Shown: positions 31,822-44,820 of the stretch, piece after piece | Position numbering within the stretch: the first letter of the stretch is position 1 | Layout of the letters: every line of letters begins with the position of its first letter | Assembly (NCBI GenBank): GCA_003216175.1 | Contig: QCJG01000001.1 | Location: 186,001 to 250,000 of the forward strand | Source: Prochlorococcus sp. AG-409-A10 | GTDB taxonomy: Bacteria; Cyanobacteriota; Cyanobacteriia; PCC-6307; Cyanobiaceae | DNA: 64,000 nucleotides | Direction of reading: 5' to 3' | The notes under the pieces: model-generated | Told to the model about the DNA's origin: nothing | What the model saw: the letters and a program-made list of their open reading frames with translations, nothing else | Databases searched by the model: none | Program-made: the position numbers and the translations under genes

Positions 31822-32751
31822 ATGGTTTCTAGTTTAATCGAGGCTTCGGCTCCATTAAAAAAACCAATTGCTGCCGATAAAGCGATGGCTGCATCGAAGA
31901 AGCTCCAAGGACATGTACCAAGACGGGTTCATAACCAAAGAGCAAGAAGAAGATGGGGAACAGTCATATTTATGTTGACAATACATGTGCTAACAATATT
32001 TACCTTGCAAGCTCAATTTTGGAGCTGGTTAGCATTTTCTGGATTTATTTTCTTATATTGGGTAACTGCTTGCTTAGGAGTAACTACAGGGTACCATCGT
32101 CTTCTTTCACATCGTTCTTTTCAAGTTCCAAAATGGCTTGAACGATTTTTTGCAACTTGTGGAGCATTAAGTTGCCAACATGGACCAATTGATTGGGTTG
32201 GTCTTCATAGGCATCATCATACTTTTTCCGATACTGAAGCTGATCATCATGACAGTAACAAAGGATTTTGGTGGAGTCACATGGGATGGATGTTTGAAGA
32301 TGTACCTGCCATGAAAGCCGTTCCAAGACTTTCTGGAGATTTAATCAAAGATCCTTACTATCGCTTCTTAAATAAAAACTTTTTACTTTTGCAAATACCT
32401 TTAGGCGCGACGCTTTATTTAATTGGCCAATCAGCTGGTACTGGAGGATGGGCAATGGTCCTATGGGGAATTCCTCTAAGACTGGTTTTTGTCTATCACA
32501 TAACTTGGCTAGTTAATTCAGCAACTCATTGTTGGGGTTCTATTGCATATGAGAGTGGGGATAATTCAAAAAATAATAAATGGGTGGCAGCGCTTACATT
32601 TGGAGAAGGGTGGCACAATAATCATCATGCTTTTCCTAATTCAGCAAAGCATGGCCTTCAACGAAATCAAATAGATATAACTTGGCAACACATACGGTTT
32701 TTAAAAGCAATTGGTTTAGCCAAAAAAATTAGACTCCCTGTCGCGTCGTAA
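31822..32751 (+). CDS. desC: Acyl-lipid delta-9 desaturase
   Basis: 309 residues. Three histidine boxes for the di-iron centre are complete: 'HRLLSH' near 92, 'HRHHH' near 129 and 'HNNHH' near 267. Hydrophobic segments at about 48-66, 72-88, 188-206 and 215-232 place it in the membrane. The N-terminal ~40 residues are Ala/Lys/Arg-rich. It introduces the first double bond into stearoyl or palmitoyl chains on glycerolipids using ferredoxin. Picocyanobacteria often have more than one desC paralogue, so the exact paralogue is uncertain. Confidence 0.92.
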   Translation: MVSSLIEASAPLKKPIAADKAMAASKKLQGHVPRRVHNQRARRRWGTVIFMLTIHVLTIFTLQAQFWSWLAFSGFIFLYWVTACLGVTTGYHRLLSHRSFQVPKWLERFFATCGALSCQHGPIDWVGLHRHHHTFSDTEADHHDSNKGFWWSHMGWMFEDVPAMKAVPRLSGDLIKDPYYRFLNKNFLLLQIPLGATLYLIGQSAGTGGWAMVLWGIPLRLVFVYHITWLVNSATHCWGSIAYESGDNSKNNKWVAALTFGEGWHNNHHAFPNSAKHGLQRNQIDITWQHIRFLKAIGLAKKIRLPVAS

Positions 32752-32794
32752 TATTACTAACAATAATTAAATAGCATTAATTCATTTTCGATCC

Positions 32795-33253
32795 ATGGCT
32801 AAGCGAGTTCAAGTTGTTCTAAATGAAGACATAAAAAGTCTTGGCAATGATGGTGACCTTGTTGAGGTTGCTCCTGGTTTTGCAAGAAACTTTTTATTAC
32901 CCAACAAAAAAGCATTACCAGTTACTCCAACTGTTTTAAAACAAGTTGAGCACAGAAGAGCAAAACAAGCAGAAAAAGAAGCTGCTAAAAAACAAGAAGC
33001 TATTGATTTCCAAACAGCATTGACAACAATTGGAAGATTTACTGTTAAAAAACAAGTTGGAGAAGATGGAGTCTTATTTGGAACAGTCACAAATGGAGAT
33101 GTAGCAGAAGTTGTTAAAGAAGCTACCCAAAAGGATATAGATCGTAGAGACATATCTGTCCCTGAGATACATGGTGTTGGAAAATATAAAGTGCAAATAA
33201 AACTTCATAACGAAGTAAATGCTGAGATAAACCTTGAAGTGACAAGTTACTAA
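32795..33253 (+). CDS. rplI: Ribosomal protein bL9
   Basis: 152 residues. N-terminal '[20 protein letters not shown]' and '[20 protein letters not shown]' are the bL9 signature. A long central helix rich in Lys/Glu/Ala follows, then the C-terminal rRNA-binding domain with '[13 protein letters not shown]'. The replicative helicase gene dnaB follows after 57 bases, an order common to many bacteria. Confidence 0.97.
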   Translation: MAKRVQVVLNEDIKSLGNDGDLVEVAPGFARNFLLPNKKALPVTPTVLKQVEHRRAKQAEKEAAKKQEAIDFQTALTTIGRFTVKKQVGEDGVLFGTVTNGDVAEVVKEATQKDIDRRDISVPEIHGVGKYKVQIKLHNEVNAEINLEVTSY

Positions 33254-33310
33254 TAGTTGCATCTTTGCCTGAACAAGTCAAAGTAAGTGTCCTTGTCCAA
33301 CAAGCAATAA

Positions 33311-34729
33311 ATGATAAGCACCCCCTCATCAAATAACGGGGATTTTTCAAAGCAAGGTAGAGATTTTGGAGCCTTTAATAATTCCAAAATTGAGAATCCT
33401 CGTTTTGAAGCTCAACCTGACCAAATACCACCACAAAATTTGGAAGCAGAAGAATCTGTTCTTGGTGGAATTTTATTGGATCCTGATGCAATAGGACGAA
33501 TAGCTGATTTGCTACAAGTCGAGGCTTTTTACATATCTGCTCACCGAGAAATATATAGAACAGCATTAATGCTTCATAGCCAAGGGAAGCCTACAGATTT
33601 AACAGCAATGAGTGCTTGGCTTGCCGATACAAATTCTTTAGAAAAAGTAGGAGGCAACAACCGATTAGTTGAACTAGTTGAGAGGGTTACATCTACAGCT
33701 TCAATCGAACAAGTTGCGAAATTAATTAGCGATAAATTTCTGCGCAGACAATTAATTAAATCTGGAAATGATGTAATCAAATTAGGCTTTGATCAAAGCC
33801 TGCCAATGGAAGAAGCCATTGATCAAGCCGAGCAAAAGATCTTTGCTATTAGCCAAGAGCAACCTTCCAAAGGTTTAACACCTACTGCAGAAATTCTGAC
33901 AAGTACTTTCAATGAAATAGAAAGTAGATCACTTGGTACATCAGTTGCAGGCATACCAGTTAATTTTTACGATCTGGATGCAATGACACAAGGACTTCAA
34001 AGGAGCGATCTAATAATTGTTGCAGGAAGACCAGCAATGGGGAAAACTTCAATTGTTTTGAATTTGGCTAAAAACGTAGCGCAACTTCATGACCTACCTG
34101 TGTGTGTATTCAGTCTTGAAATGAGTAAAGAGCAACTAACTTATAGATTGCTATCAAGCGAGGTAGGTATTGAAAGCAGTCGATTAAGAACAGGACGTTT
34201 GCAACAAGATGAATGGCCATTGCTTGGTCAAGGTATTAATACACTTGGTCAATTACCAATCTTCATTGACGACAAACCAAATTCAAGTGTTCTTGAGATG
34301 AGGTCCTTATGTCGTCGCTTAATTGCTGAACAAGGCAAAGAACTGGGACTAATTGTGATTGATTATCTACAACTAATGGAAGGTACTTCACCCGATAATC
34401 GCGTTCAAGAAATCTCAAGGATTACTAGAGGTCTTAAGGGTATGGCAAGAGAACTTAAAGTCCCTGTTATCGCTTTATCCCAACTAAGTAGGGGAGTTGA
34501 ATCAAGAACTAATAAAAGACCAATGCTTAGCGATCTGCGTGAATCTGGCTCAATAGAACAGGATGCGGACTTAGTTCTAATGATTTATAGGGATGAATAT
34601 TACAATCCAGAAACTACTGATAGAGGAATTACAGAAGTTATCGTGACAAAACACCGAAATGGACCAGTTGGAACAGTTAAATTACTTTTTGAACCCCAAT
34701 TCACTAGATTTAGAAATCTTGCTGCTTAA
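33311..34729 (+). CDS. dnaB: Replicative DNA helicase DnaB
   Basis: 472 residues. N-terminal primase-interacting domain 'PPQNLEAEESVLGGILLDPD' near 40. RecA-like motor: Walker A 'VAGRPAMGKTSIVLNLAKN' near 238, Walker B 'LIVIDYLQLM' near 345, and 'ALSQLSRGVESR' plus 'LRESGSIEQDADLVLMIYRD' near the end. The frame is continuous across both common intein sites, so no intein is present. It unwinds DNA at the fork. Confidence 0.97.
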   Translation: MISTPSSNNGDFSKQGRDFGAFNNSKIENPRFEAQPDQIPPQNLEAEESVLGGILLDPDAIGRIADLLQVEAFYISAHREIYRTALMLHSQGKPTDLTAMSAWLADTNSLEKVGGNNRLVELVERVTSTASIEQVAKLISDKFLRRQLIKSGNDVIKLGFDQSLPMEEAIDQAEQKIFAISQEQPSKGLTPTAEILTSTFNEIESRSLGTSVAGIPVNFYDLDAMTQGLQRSDLIIVAGRPAMGKTSIVLNLAKNVAQLHDLPVCVFSLEMSKEQLTYRLLSSEVGIESSRLRTGRLQQDEWPLLGQGINTLGQLPIFIDDKPNSSVLEMRSLCRRLIAEQGKELGLIVIDYLQLMEGTSPDNRVQEISRITRGLKGMARELKVPVIALSQLSRGVESRTNKRPMLSDLRESGSIEQDADLVLMIYRDEYYNPETTDRGITEVIVTKHRNGPVGTVKLLFEPQFTRFRNLAA

Positions 34730-34763
34730 TTCTTCAAAAATTAAATTCCTAAATACCTAATTG

Positions 34764-36734
34764 ATGATTAATAAACAATCTTCAAATGAAAATTTTGACG
34801 TAATTGTTGTAGGAGGTGGTCATGCAGGATGCGAAGCTGCGCTGACTTCAGCAAGATTAGGATTAAATACAGCTTTATTTACACTCAATTTAGATCGAAT
34901 CGCATGGCAACCATGTAATCCCGCAGTAGGGGGACCAGCCAAAAGCCAATTAGTTCATGAAGTTGATGCACTAGGAGGGACCATTGGGAAATTAGCCGAT
35001 TTAACAGCTCTTCAAAAAAGGGTCCTTAACGCAAGCAGAGGGCCTGCTGTTAGAGCATTGAGAGCACAAACAGATAAGCGGTTATATGCACATGAAATGC
35101 TGAAAATCCTTCAAAATACCCCAAATTTAAAGATTAGAGAGGCAATGGTTACTGGGCTAGAAATTGAACATTATCCCAATCAGCTTGAAAAAAAACCACC
35201 AGAAATTCAAGAGAAAATTGGCTTTATAAAGGGAGTTAAAACCTATTTTGGAAGCGTTTTTCATGCAAAAGCTGTTGTACTTACAACCGGAACCTTTTTA
35301 GGAGGAAGAATTTGGATTGGCAATCAATCTATGAGTGCAGGTCGAGCAGGAGAACAAGCCTCTGAAGGGTTAACTGAAGAATTAAAAAAGTTAGGCTTTA
35401 CTACTGATCGTTTAAAAACAGGAACCCCTGCTCGGGTAGATAGACGAACTATTGATCTTGACTCTTTAGATGAGCAATTGAGCGATGCTTCAGATAAATT
35501 CTTTTCTTTTGATCCCCTTTCGTGGAAAAGTGGAGACCAAATGAGTTGTCATATCACTCGAACAACAAAAGAAACTCACCAACTTATTAAAGATAATCTT
35601 CATTTAACTCCTATTTATGGAGGTTTTATTAATAGTAAAGGTCCAAGATATTGTCCATCTATTGAAGATAAAATTGTACGTTTTGCTGATAAAGATTCAC
35701 ACCAGATTTTCTTGGAGCCCGAAGGTAGAGATACTCCAGAAATGTATGTGCAAGGTTTCTCAACTGGGCTACCCGAAAACTTACAATTAGAACTTTTAAG
35801 AACGCTGCCAGGCTTAAAAAAATGCGTAATGCTCAGACCTGCTTATGCAGTGGAATATGACTACATACCAGCCACACAATTAGAAGCAACACTAGAAACA
35901 AAAAGAATAAGTGGCTTATATAGTGCAGGTCAATTAAATGGAACAACAGGATATGAAGAAGCTGCTGCTCAAGGTTTAGTAGCAGGTTTAAATGCAGCAA
36001 GATTAGTAAACAATAAAGAAGGAATTATTTTTGAGAGAGAGAGTAGTTATATAGGAACTATGATTGACGATTTAGTTACAAAAGATTTAAAAGAACCATA
36101 CAGAGTATTAACTAGCAGAAGTGAGTATCGATTAATCCTAAGGGGTGATAATGCTGATAGAAGATTGACTCCACTGGGTTATAAATTAGGGTTAATTGAT
36201 GAAAGAAGGTGGAAAATATTTAATACTAAGCAACAATTAATCAATCAAGAGAAAGAAAGACTAGAGAAAGAGCGAATTAAAGAGAATGATAAGTGTGCAA
36301 AGGAAATATTTTCCAAAACTGGAACACCTATAAAAGGATCATTAACCCTAGCAAATTTTCTGAGAAGAACAAATATTCACTATAAAGACTTAGTTGCTTA
36401 TAATTTAACAACTCAAAGTATTCCTTTAGATGTTGAAGAAGGAGTTGAGATAGATATTAAGTATAGTGGTTATTTAGAAAGACAAAAAGCGCAAATAAAT
36501 CAATTAAAACAGCAAAGTAAAAAGTTATTACCAAAAAATTTAAATTACAATAGTATAGAAACATTATCTAAAGAAGCCAGGGAGAAATTAACAATTTCTC
36601 AGCCAAAAAGCCTCGGGCAAGCTGCTCAACTTCCAGGCGTTAGCAAAGCTGATCTCACTGCACTTCTCGTATGGTTAAAAATAGAGCAAATGAAAAAAGT
36701 TGAAAGAAAAGATTCACTTCAAATTACAAGTTGA
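34764..36734 (+). CDS. mnmG: tRNA uridine-34 carboxymethylaminomethylation enzyme MnmG
   Basis: 656 residues from ATG 34764 (a TTG precedes it in frame). FAD-binding '[20 protein letters not shown]' near 14; '[21 protein letters not shown]' near 54; '[14 protein letters not shown]' near 172; '[20 protein letters not shown]' near 390. With MnmE it modifies the wobble uridine of several tRNAs. Its stop overlaps the start region of the next gene (ycf21-like), suggesting coupled translation. Confidence 0.97.
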   Translation: MINKQSSNENFDVIVVGGGHAGCEAALTSARLGLNTALFTLNLDRIAWQPCNPAVGGPAKSQLVHEVDALGGTIGKLADLTALQKRVLNASRGPAVRALRAQTDKRLYAHEMLKILQNTPNLKIREAMVTGLEIEHYPNQLEKKPPEIQEKIGFIKGVKTYFGSVFHAKAVVLTTGTFLGGRIWIGNQSMSAGRAGEQASEGLTEELKKLGFTTDRLKTGTPARVDRRTIDLDSLDEQLSDASDKFFSFDPLSWKSGDQMSCHITRTTKETHQLIKDNLHLTPIYGGFINSKGPRYCPSIEDKIVRFADKDSHQIFLEPEGRDTPEMYVQGFSTGLPENLQLELLRTLPGLKKCVMLRPAYAVEYDYIPATQLEATLETKRISGLYSAGQLNGTTGYEEAAAQGLVAGLNAARLVNNKEGIIFERESSYIGTMIDDLVTKDLKEPYRVLTSRSEYRLILRGDNADRRLTPLGYKLGLIDERRWKIFNTKQQLINQEKERLEKERIKENDKCAKEIFSKTGTPIKGSLTLANFLRRTNIHYKDLVAYNLTTQSIPLDVEEGVEIDIKYSGYLERQKAQINQLKQQSKKLLPKNLNYNSIETLSKEAREKLTISQPKSLGQAAQLPGVSKADLTALLVWLKIEQMKKVERKDSLQITS

Positions 36735-37327
36735 TAACAGTGAATTTACGTCAATCTCAATTACCTTCTCCTGAAGTGATTTGGAAAGCATCGAAAGAAA
36801 ATGTTCTTTCAGGGAGAGGTAATCATAAGCTTTCTGGAGCTTGGCAGTTAATGCTATTGGGTGACGGCAGCCCAACGAGACATCTCAAGCTATTAACAGG
36901 TCATGAAGTTGCCATAAAGGTTATTTCTATGGCAACGGAAAATACCAATGAAATTGGTGTACCAGAAGAAGTTAATGAGCTAGAACCACCTTTAATACGA
37001 AGACAAGTTTGGCTAACATGCGGCGACTTAACCCTGGCATGGGCTGAAAGCTGGTGGAATTATCAAGAAGCAGAAAAACATCTGCGCAATAAGGATCAAC
37101 CTATCTGGAAAAGCCTCACCCAAGGACGCTCAGAACTTTTTAGAGAGGTAGATGGATTGGGTTTAGTAAATGCAAATTGGCTGAAATTAGAATTCGATGA
37201 AGAGGGTCCTTTTTGGAGCAGGCATTACCGATTTTTTCGTCAACAAAAAGAATTAACTGTAATCAGAGAAGTATTTAGCCCAAAGTTAGAAAAATGGCTA
37301 GGACCAGTTCCAAGGAAGGCTTTTTGA
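36731..37327 (+). CDS. Ycf21-type chorismate lyase family protein
   Basis: 198 residues from a TTG overlapping the mnmG stop; a GTG at 36740 is an alternative. It resembles the Ycf21/DUF98 chorismate-pyruvate lyase family: '[20 protein letters not shown]', '[16 protein letters not shown]', 'LAWAESWWN' and '[20 protein letters not shown]', with the conserved late Arg and Glu positions. In cyanobacteria this enzyme makes 4-hydroxybenzoate, the head-group precursor of plastoquinone. The assignment rests on the overall pattern rather than a unique motif. Confidence 0.72.
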   Translation: MITVNLRQSQLPSPEVIWKASKENVLSGRGNHKLSGAWQLMLLGDGSPTRHLKLLTGHEVAIKVISMATENTNEIGVPEEVNELEPPLIRRQVWLTCGDLTLAWAESWWNYQEAEKHLRNKDQPIWKSLTQGRSELFREVDGLGLVNANWLKLEFDEEGPFWSRHYRFFRQQKELTVIREVFSPKLEKWLGPVPRKAF

Positions 37328-37332
37328 GAAAA

Positions 37333-37869
37333 CTAGTACTTTCTTCTACTAGATCTTGGTATGTTTTTTCTTCTTTGAGGAGTTCGTTCATCTAGAAAAG
37401 AATCGTTTGAGTCGGGTGCATTTTGGTTAATTAAATTATCTTTTCTTTCCCACTTATTTAATTTAAAAGATTGTTCATCTGGCCATTCATCAAGATCATC
37501 TGAATTGTTTCTCCTTCCTTCAATCTGAGCAGGTAAGGCTTTAGGAGCTCTTAAAGAAATAGCACTTAACGGTCTTTTTGTATTGTTGGTGTTTTCTTGA
37601 AGCGCTTCATCAACTAAGTCTTCATTATCCAACCAATCGTCATCATCCTCAAAAAACCAATCCATTTTTTCTTCCATCCAACGACCAACTTTTTCGAAAT
37701 TCGCTGAAGTCTCTTTATCTTGCCAACCTCCTCCCCTTCTTTGACCAGGCCGATTACCTGCGACTCCATCTACAACCTGTTTCCCAGTTTGTATCCATTT
37801 ATCCATTCTGCGATCAAGAGATGCTCGAGATCGCTGACGAATTTGATTACGATTTTTATATGAGCTCAT
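37333..37869 (-). CDS. Unknown basic/acidic low-complexity protein
   Basis: 178 residues with no recognisable fold. The N-terminal ~50 residues are Arg/Gln/Gly-rich ('RQRSRASLDRRMDKW', 'RPGQRRGGGWQ'), then an acidic aromatic patch ('EEKMDWFFEDDDDWLDNED'), and a Lys/Arg-rich end ('RTPQRRKNIPRSSRRKY'). Such a composition suggests a disordered nucleic-acid or ribosome-binding protein, but that is inference. Convergent with ycf21 (5-base gap) and downstream of the SprT-like gene on the same strand. Confidence 0.65.
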   Translation of the reverse strand: MSSYKNRNQIRQRSRASLDRRMDKWIQTGKQVVDGVAGNRPGQRRGGGWQDKETSANFEKVGRWMEEKMDWFFEDDDDWLDNEDLVDEALQENTNNTKRPLSAISLRAPKALPAQIEGRRNNSDDLDEWPDEQSFKLNKWERKDNLINQNAPDSNDSFLDERTPQRRKNIPRSSRRKY

Positions 37870-37947
37870 CTTTTAAATTTAACTCTTTCAAACCAACAAG
37901 TGAAACTCCGTAAAGATGAAATTATTCAAAAATTCAAATAAAACAAA

Positions 37948-38499
37948 TTATTTATTAGTTCTAAAAAAAGGTTGAAATTCAAGTAAGCATTTTTGATCCC
38001 ATCGACCTCCAAAATAATTATTACAACAACTGCGGCAGGCAGCGCCTTTAACAATACGTCGATAACTAAAACTTCTTTTACATGAAGGGCAAGTGGCCAC
38101 CCATTTGGGGATTCTTTTTGATATTGGGAACGAGTGTCGAACTGTTACTTGGAAATCAGCTTGAGCGGAATTGATCTCTGTCATACGTTTATGAAAATTA
38201 GGCCCATGTGCCTCTTCAACTTTCAGAACAAGATCAATCCAGGCATGAATCATTTCGTGGCATAAGGTACTCGTCAATGCCTTTTGGGGCAGATTCTCTA
38301 ATACTGGTCTTGACAGAATTATTTCACTAGCTTTAACTCCGAAGAAATTCGTTTTACTTCTATAGATCCCAGCCGTAGAGCGCATGCGGCCATCACTCCA
38401 ACGAACAGAGACTCTGGGAACTCCATTCTCGAACAAAGAGTTCTGAAAATATCGTCTGTTTAATTCAAGAAATAATGGTAAAACAGGTATTAAAGACAT
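37948..38499 (-). CDS. SprT-like zinc metallopeptidase-family protein
   Basis: 183 residues. The HExxH-like site is 'LCHEMIHAWIDL' (H-E-M-I-H), followed by 'HGPNFHKRM', where a third His is expected. A C-terminal zinc ribbon has 'CPSCKRSF' and 'CRSCCNNYFGGRW'. This layout matches SprT/Spartan-type domains, some of which cleave DNA-protein crosslinks. The bacterial role is poorly known. Divergent from the membrane-anchored unknown gene with a 118-base gap. Confidence 0.8.
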   Translation of the reverse strand: MSLIPVLPLFLELNRRYFQNSLFENGVPRVSVRWSDGRMRSTAGIYRSKTNFFGVKASEIILSRPVLENLPQKALTSTLCHEMIHAWIDLVLKVEEAHGPNFHKRMTEINSAQADFQVTVRHSFPISKRIPKWVATCPSCKRSFSYRRIVKGAACRSCCNNYFGGRWDQKCLLEFQPFFRTNK

Positions 38500-38617
38500 T
38501 GATGCCTAGAACTCGTTAGAATTATTATTCCGATAACATTCTGTCTAACTATCAATAACAAACAAGCCAATCTCATGACTAATAAGTCAGAATCTTTAAC
38601 AAAACGGAATTAAAAAA

Positions 38618-39040
38618 ATGGATAGTGCTCTTATTAAAGCAATTGGATTAAAAGCTCTCTTAGTTGGAGTTGGCGCACTTCTTCTTTTTTGGACTTTTAA
38701 CGCAATTAAACTTGTTATAAGTGCGAGAGGCATTAATCCTCTTGTGAAAAAGTTTTTTGATCAGATTGCAGCTGGTCGAATAGATGGAGCTTATAGACTT
38801 ACTACAAAAGCTTATAAAACACATGTCAATAGACAAGACTTCATCAAATTTTTGGGAAGCTTGCAATTAAATCGATATAGAAACTTGAAGTCAGGGCGAC
38901 CAAGAATAGAAGACAATCAAATCATGCTCACACTAAGCTTGAAATCAGAAGATAAAAAAAATGAAATGCCTCTGGACTTCACTTTTATTAAAATCAACGA
39001 AAATTGGCAAATAGATCGTATTGCGAAAGCCAATACTTAA
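38618..39040 (+). CDS. Membrane-anchored protein with a DUF4864-like domain
   Basis: 140 residues. One N-terminal helix at about 9-31 ('GLKALLVGVGALLLFWTFNA'), then a soluble domain starting 'VKKFFDQIAAGRIDGAYRLT' and ending 'FTFIKINENWQIDRIAKA'. This pattern (short cone-like domain beginning with a residue-poor 'aGd...AY...' helix and ending with 'W-x-I') is like NTF2/DUF4864-type domains. No catalytic residues stand out. It precedes ligA by 18 bases. Confidence 0.6.
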   Translation: MDSALIKAIGLKALLVGVGALLLFWTFNAIKLVISARGINPLVKKFFDQIAAGRIDGAYRLTTKAYKTHVNRQDFIKFLGSLQLNRYRNLKSGRPRIEDNQIMLTLSLKSEDKKNEMPLDFTFIKINENWQIDRIAKANT

Positions 39041-39055
39041 TGAAGCCAAATGTGA

Positions 39056-41131
<2,076 letters not shown>

Positions 41132-41150
41132 AAATAATTAGACTTTAAAA

Positions 41151-41309
41151 ATGGATAAGAATCCAATCTTTTCTTTAATCAAAACAGAATGTGGGCGCGC
41201 AAAATATGAAATGCTTGCTTCTAAAAAAGGTATATTTAATCGTATAAGACTTTATTGGTTTATCGTATTTGCAGCAATTAAAGATTGGAATTTAAAAGGT
41301 GATGATTAA
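41151..41309 (+). CDS. Small unknown protein, 52 codons
   Basis: ATG 41151 to TAA 41307-41309. The sequence starts 'MDKNPIFSLIKTECGRAKYE' and has a semi-hydrophobic C-terminal half ('RLYWFIVFAAIKDWN'), possibly an amphipathic or membrane-associated helix. Codon choice is like the neighbours. It starts 19 bases after ligA and its stop overlaps the stop region of the convergent TVP38 gene by 4 bases. No family recognised. Confidence 0.5.
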   Translation: MDKNPIFSLIKTECGRAKYEMLASKKGIFNRIRLYWFIVFAAIKDWNLKGDD

Positions 41310-41929
41310 TCTTGTGATTGAGAATCCTGATTTAGTTTTCTTGTTGAACGTAAAACTAAAATAATAACTAAAATAGTCGACAAAATACTAATTAAGCTCC
41401 AAAAAAATGAACTAGTATCAGATCTTCCTGATAGTACTTCACCAAAATTTGAAACTTTGAGTGCTAAAGAACCTAAGCTACAATATAAAATTGTGCCAGG
41501 TAATATACCAATCATTCCAAGAGTAAAATCACTAACTTTTACCTCACTCAAGCCATATGTAAAATTAAGTAAGCCAAATGGAAAAAGAGGAGAAAGTCTA
41601 GTGAGAAGAATGACTTTTAAACCCTCGCGTTTAACAGCCTTCTCCATTATTTGAACTTTTGGAAAATTTGAGACCTTTTTTTGAGCCCATTCTTTTAAAA
41701 AAGTTCTCCCTAAATAAAAAGTTAGATGAGCTCCAAGAAAAGCTCCTACAAAAACAACCGAACTTCCAAGCCAGGTGCCATAAAGAAAGCCAGACAACAT
41801 GGAAAGCCATGAACCTGGCAATAAACACGACACCCAAAAAACATACACCAAAGCAAAAACCAAAATTCCAAAAGGGCTACTTAAAAAAGGAATGAAATTA
41901 TTAACCAGAGTTTCTAAGTTGAAAGACAT
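41306..41929 (-). CDS. TVP38/TMEM64 (DedA-like) membrane protein
   Basis: 207 residues with five to six hydrophobic segments. The family signature 'GFLYGTWLGSSVVFVGAFLG' near 47, 'LTFYLGRTFL' and 'LTRLSPLFPFGLLNFTYGLS' near 110 are present. Members are thought to move lipids or related molecules across membranes; substrate unknown here. It lies 16 bases downstream of valS on the same strand. Confidence 0.85.
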   Translation of the reverse strand: MSFNLETLVNNFIPFLSSPFGILVFALVYVFWVSCLLPGSWLSMLSGFLYGTWLGSSVVFVGAFLGAHLTFYLGRTFLKEWAQKKVSNFPKVQIMEKAVKREGLKVILLTRLSPLFPFGLLNFTYGLSEVKVSDFTLGMIGILPGTILYCSLGSLALKVSNFGEVLSGRSDTSSFFWSLISILSTILVIILVLRSTRKLNQDSQSQD

Positions 41930-41945
41930 AGATAGTTTAGAGAGT

Positions 41946-44747
41946 TCAATCCAATCCCATTAGACGTTCTTTGACTAGACGAACTTGCGCTTCTGACTCT
42001 ATTAAGTTTGCTCTGCATTCCTCAACAACCTCTTTGGGAGCTCTATCAACAAAATTCTTATTTGCTAGACGTCCAGAGAGACTTTCTATTTCCTTTTGTG
42101 CTTTATTTAAATCTTTTTCAAGCCTTGATCGTAAAGAAGCTATATCTATCAATCCTTCAATAGGAAGAACCACCTCTAGCTCTCCACTTACTCCTGCTAA
42201 AGCTTTCATAGAAGGTAATAATTTTGCTTGCTCTGGAGATAATATTTGGACTTCCTTAGCCTTGGTCAAAACAGAAATATCATTAATTGATGTTTTGAGT
42301 GTGTTTTGCAAAACTTCCTTACCAGATACCAACATGACAGGAACTTTTTGAGAGGGTTTCAACCCAGCAACTGCTCGTAGATTGCGAATTAATCTGATAG
42401 ATGCAAATAAATCAGAGAAAGAACTTTCTAAATCAATATTCAAGTCTTGTGCATTTAATTTTGGCCAAGGCTGCAAAGCTACAAATTGATCTTCAGTTAA
42501 ACCTGTTAATCCATGCCAAAGCTCCTCTGTCAAATGAGGCATTAGAGGATGAAGCATAATCAAAAGATCACTTAAAACTTTGTATAAGATGCTTTTCGCT
42601 ATTTGTTGATCTATTAATTCATCGGGAGAAAGATTTGCTGCACTATTCAATCGTGGTTTAATTAGTTCTAAATACCAATCACAAAAATCATTCCAAGCAA
42701 ATTCATACAATCCCTTAGCTGCCTCTCCTAAAGCATAATTTTCATATCGATTAGCAGTCTCTCGATTGACTCGAGCAAGTCTTGATAAAATCCACTTATC
42801 TGATAATTGCAACTTCGATAAATCATATTTCTCCAAATTTTCATAATCTTGATCCTCAAGATTGATAAGAGCAAATCTAGTTGCATTCCAAAGCTTGTTA
42901 GCAAAATTTCTAGAGGCCTCAACAGTTGCTGATGTTTGATTTTTACGATCAAAGTCAAGACGTATATCTTGGCCCGCGCCAGCAACCTCACGAACAAGAG
43001 CAAATCTCAAAGCATCCGTTCCATACCTTTCTATTAGTAATAAAGGATCAATACCATTTCCTGCACTTTTACTCATCTTTCGATTTTGCTCATCTCTAAC
43101 AAGTCCATGAATATAGACGTCAGAAAACGGCATCTTCTCCGTAAAGACTCCAGCCATCATTGTCATTCTTGCTACCCAAAAGAAAATAATGTCAAAGCCA
43201 GTTACTAAGGTATTTGTGGGATACCAACGTTGCAAATCAGGATGTCTTTCATCAGGCCAACCTAATGTGGAAAAAGGCCATAATCCACTAGAGAACCATG
43301 TATCTAGAACATCTTCATCTTGCTCAATTTCGACTGAATCTCCATATTGTTCTCGTGCTAGTTTCTTAGCCTCAACTTCGGATCGAGCGACAATATACGG
43401 AGTTTCATTAACAACTTTATTATCTGTTTGACTAATCACAAACCAAGCCGGGATGCGATGTCCCCACCATAATTGTCTACTAATACACCAATCTCTAATA
43501 TCAGTTAACCAATCTCGATAAACTTTTGACCATCTATTAGGAATAAATTTAGGTTGTCCTTTCTCAAAAAATTCAGAACAACTATTTGCTAAGGGATCCA
43601 TTTTGACAAACCACTGAGTTGACAGCAATGGCTCTACTGGTACTTTCCCTCTGTCAGAGAAAGGCACACTATGTTTATAAGCTTCTATTTTGGTTAAAAG
43701 ACCAATCTCCTTTAAAGAATCAATAACAGCTTCACGAGCTTCAAAACGATCCAAGCCTTCAAATTGACCTGCATTGTGATTCATTGTTCCTTTTTTAGTC
43801 ATGACCGTTATTTGAGGTAAGTCATGTCTCTGACCTATCTCAAAATCATTAGGATCATGAGCTGGAGTAACTTTGACACATCCAGTTCCAAAATCTTTAT
43901 CTACATGAGGGTCTCCAATAATTGGAATGGTTCTGCCAACTAGAGGCAAAGTAAGTTTCTCCCCTATCAGATCTTTATACCTTTCATCTGATGGGTTCAC
44001 AGCAACTGCGACATCACCAAGCATAGTCTCAGGACGTGTAGTCGCTACTTCTAAGTAACTAATTTGTTTTGCGCTTGAGACAGATGATGAGACTAACGGA
44101 TATCGAAAATGCCATAAATGTCCATCTACTTCTTTCATTTCAACTTCTAAATCACTCACAGCCGAACCAGAGGCAGGGCACCAATTGACTAAATATTCTC
44201 CTCGGTATATCAATCCCTTCTCATATAAACGAACAAATGCCTCGGAAACAGCTTTACTCAGGCCCTCATCCAATGTAAATCTCTCTCTACTCCAGTCTAC
44301 GGAATATCCCAAACGTTTTAATTGATCAACAATTCTTCCCCCACTTTTTTCTTTCCATTCCCAAGCTTTTTCCAAAAAGGAAGCTCTACCAAGATCCCGA
44401 CGATTTTTGCCTTCTTCCTTTAGTTGTCTCTCAAGAATAGTTTGAACCGCAATTGAAGCATGGTCTGTTCCTGGAAGACAAAGAACATTATTTCCTTTTA
44501 ATCTCTTATACCTGACAACTGTATCGATTAATGCAGTATTAAACGCATGCCCCATATGCAGACTACCTGTGACATTTGGAGGAGGAATAACTACAGAGAA
44601 TGGGTCACCTGGTGCTGATGGATCAGGTTTAAAAGCTCCTTTTTCTTCCCAAGCTTTCTGCCAGCGATTTTCAGTACCAACTGGATCATATGTTTTAGGG
44701 AGCCCTGAGGCTTCAGATAATTTTGTAGTTTTTGCCCGCTCTATCAC
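41946..44747 (-). CDS. valS: Valyl-tRNA synthetase
   Basis: 933 residues from a GTG. The class I motifs are '[14 protein letters not shown]' (HIGH-type) near 58 and '[12 protein letters not shown]' near 560. The editing domain has '[18 protein letters not shown]' near 228. A C-terminal coiled coil ('[20 protein letters not shown]') contacts tRNA. The only tRNA gene in the window, tRNA-Val, is 1.2 kb away on the same strand, probably a coincidence. Confidence 0.97.
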   Translation of the reverse strand: MIERAKTTKLSEASGLPKTYDPVGTENRWQKAWEEKGAFKPDPSAPGDPFSVVIPPPNVTGSLHMGHAFNTALIDTVVRYKRLKGNNVLCLPGTDHASIAVQTILERQLKEEGKNRRDLGRASFLEKAWEWKEKSGGRIVDQLKRLGYSVDWSRERFTLDEGLSKAVSEAFVRLYEKGLIYRGEYLVNWCPASGSAVSDLEVEMKEVDGHLWHFRYPLVSSSVSSAKQISYLEVATTRPETMLGDVAVAVNPSDERYKDLIGEKLTLPLVGRTIPIIGDPHVDKDFGTGCVKVTPAHDPNDFEIGQRHDLPQITVMTKKGTMNHNAGQFEGLDRFEAREAVIDSLKEIGLLTKIEAYKHSVPFSDRGKVPVEPLLSTQWFVKMDPLANSCSEFFEKGQPKFIPNRWSKVYRDWLTDIRDWCISRQLWWGHRIPAWFVISQTDNKVVNETPYIVARSEVEAKKLAREQYGDSVEIEQDEDVLDTWFSSGLWPFSTLGWPDERHPDLQRWYPTNTLVTGFDIIFFWVARMTMMAGVFTEKMPFSDVYIHGLVRDEQNRKMSKSAGNGIDPLLLIERYGTDALRFALVREVAGAGQDIRLDFDRKNQTSATVEASRNFANKLWNATRFALINLEDQDYENLEKYDLSKLQLSDKWILSRLARVNRETANRYENYALGEAAKGLYEFAWNDFCDWYLELIKPRLNSAANLSPDELIDQQIAKSILYKVLSDLLIMLHPLMPHLTEELWHGLTGLTEDQFVALQPWPKLNAQDLNIDLESSFSDLFASIRLIRNLRAVAGLKPSQKVPVMLVSGKEVLQNTLKTSINDISVLTKAKEVQILSPEQAKLLPSMKALAGVSGELEVVLPIEGLIDIASLRSRLEKDLNKAQKEIESLSGRLANKNFVDRAPKEVVEECRANLIESEAQVRLVKERLMGLD

Positions 44748-44820
44748 AGAAAAAAAATGTGTTTAATTTAATTTACTCATTCCAGACAAAAGTTTTACAT
44801 CATTCTTGCTTTTCCTAAAT

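Noticed and set aside
33311..34729. Intein in dnaB
   Set aside because: The Walker A and later motif regions are continuous and the length is normal. dnaX likewise has no intein.
37578..37913. Rightward 111-codon frame opposite the charge-segregated gene, and other long opposite-strand frames within uvrB, gcvP, valS and focA
   Set aside because: They are shadows of well-supported genes with poor composition and no motifs.
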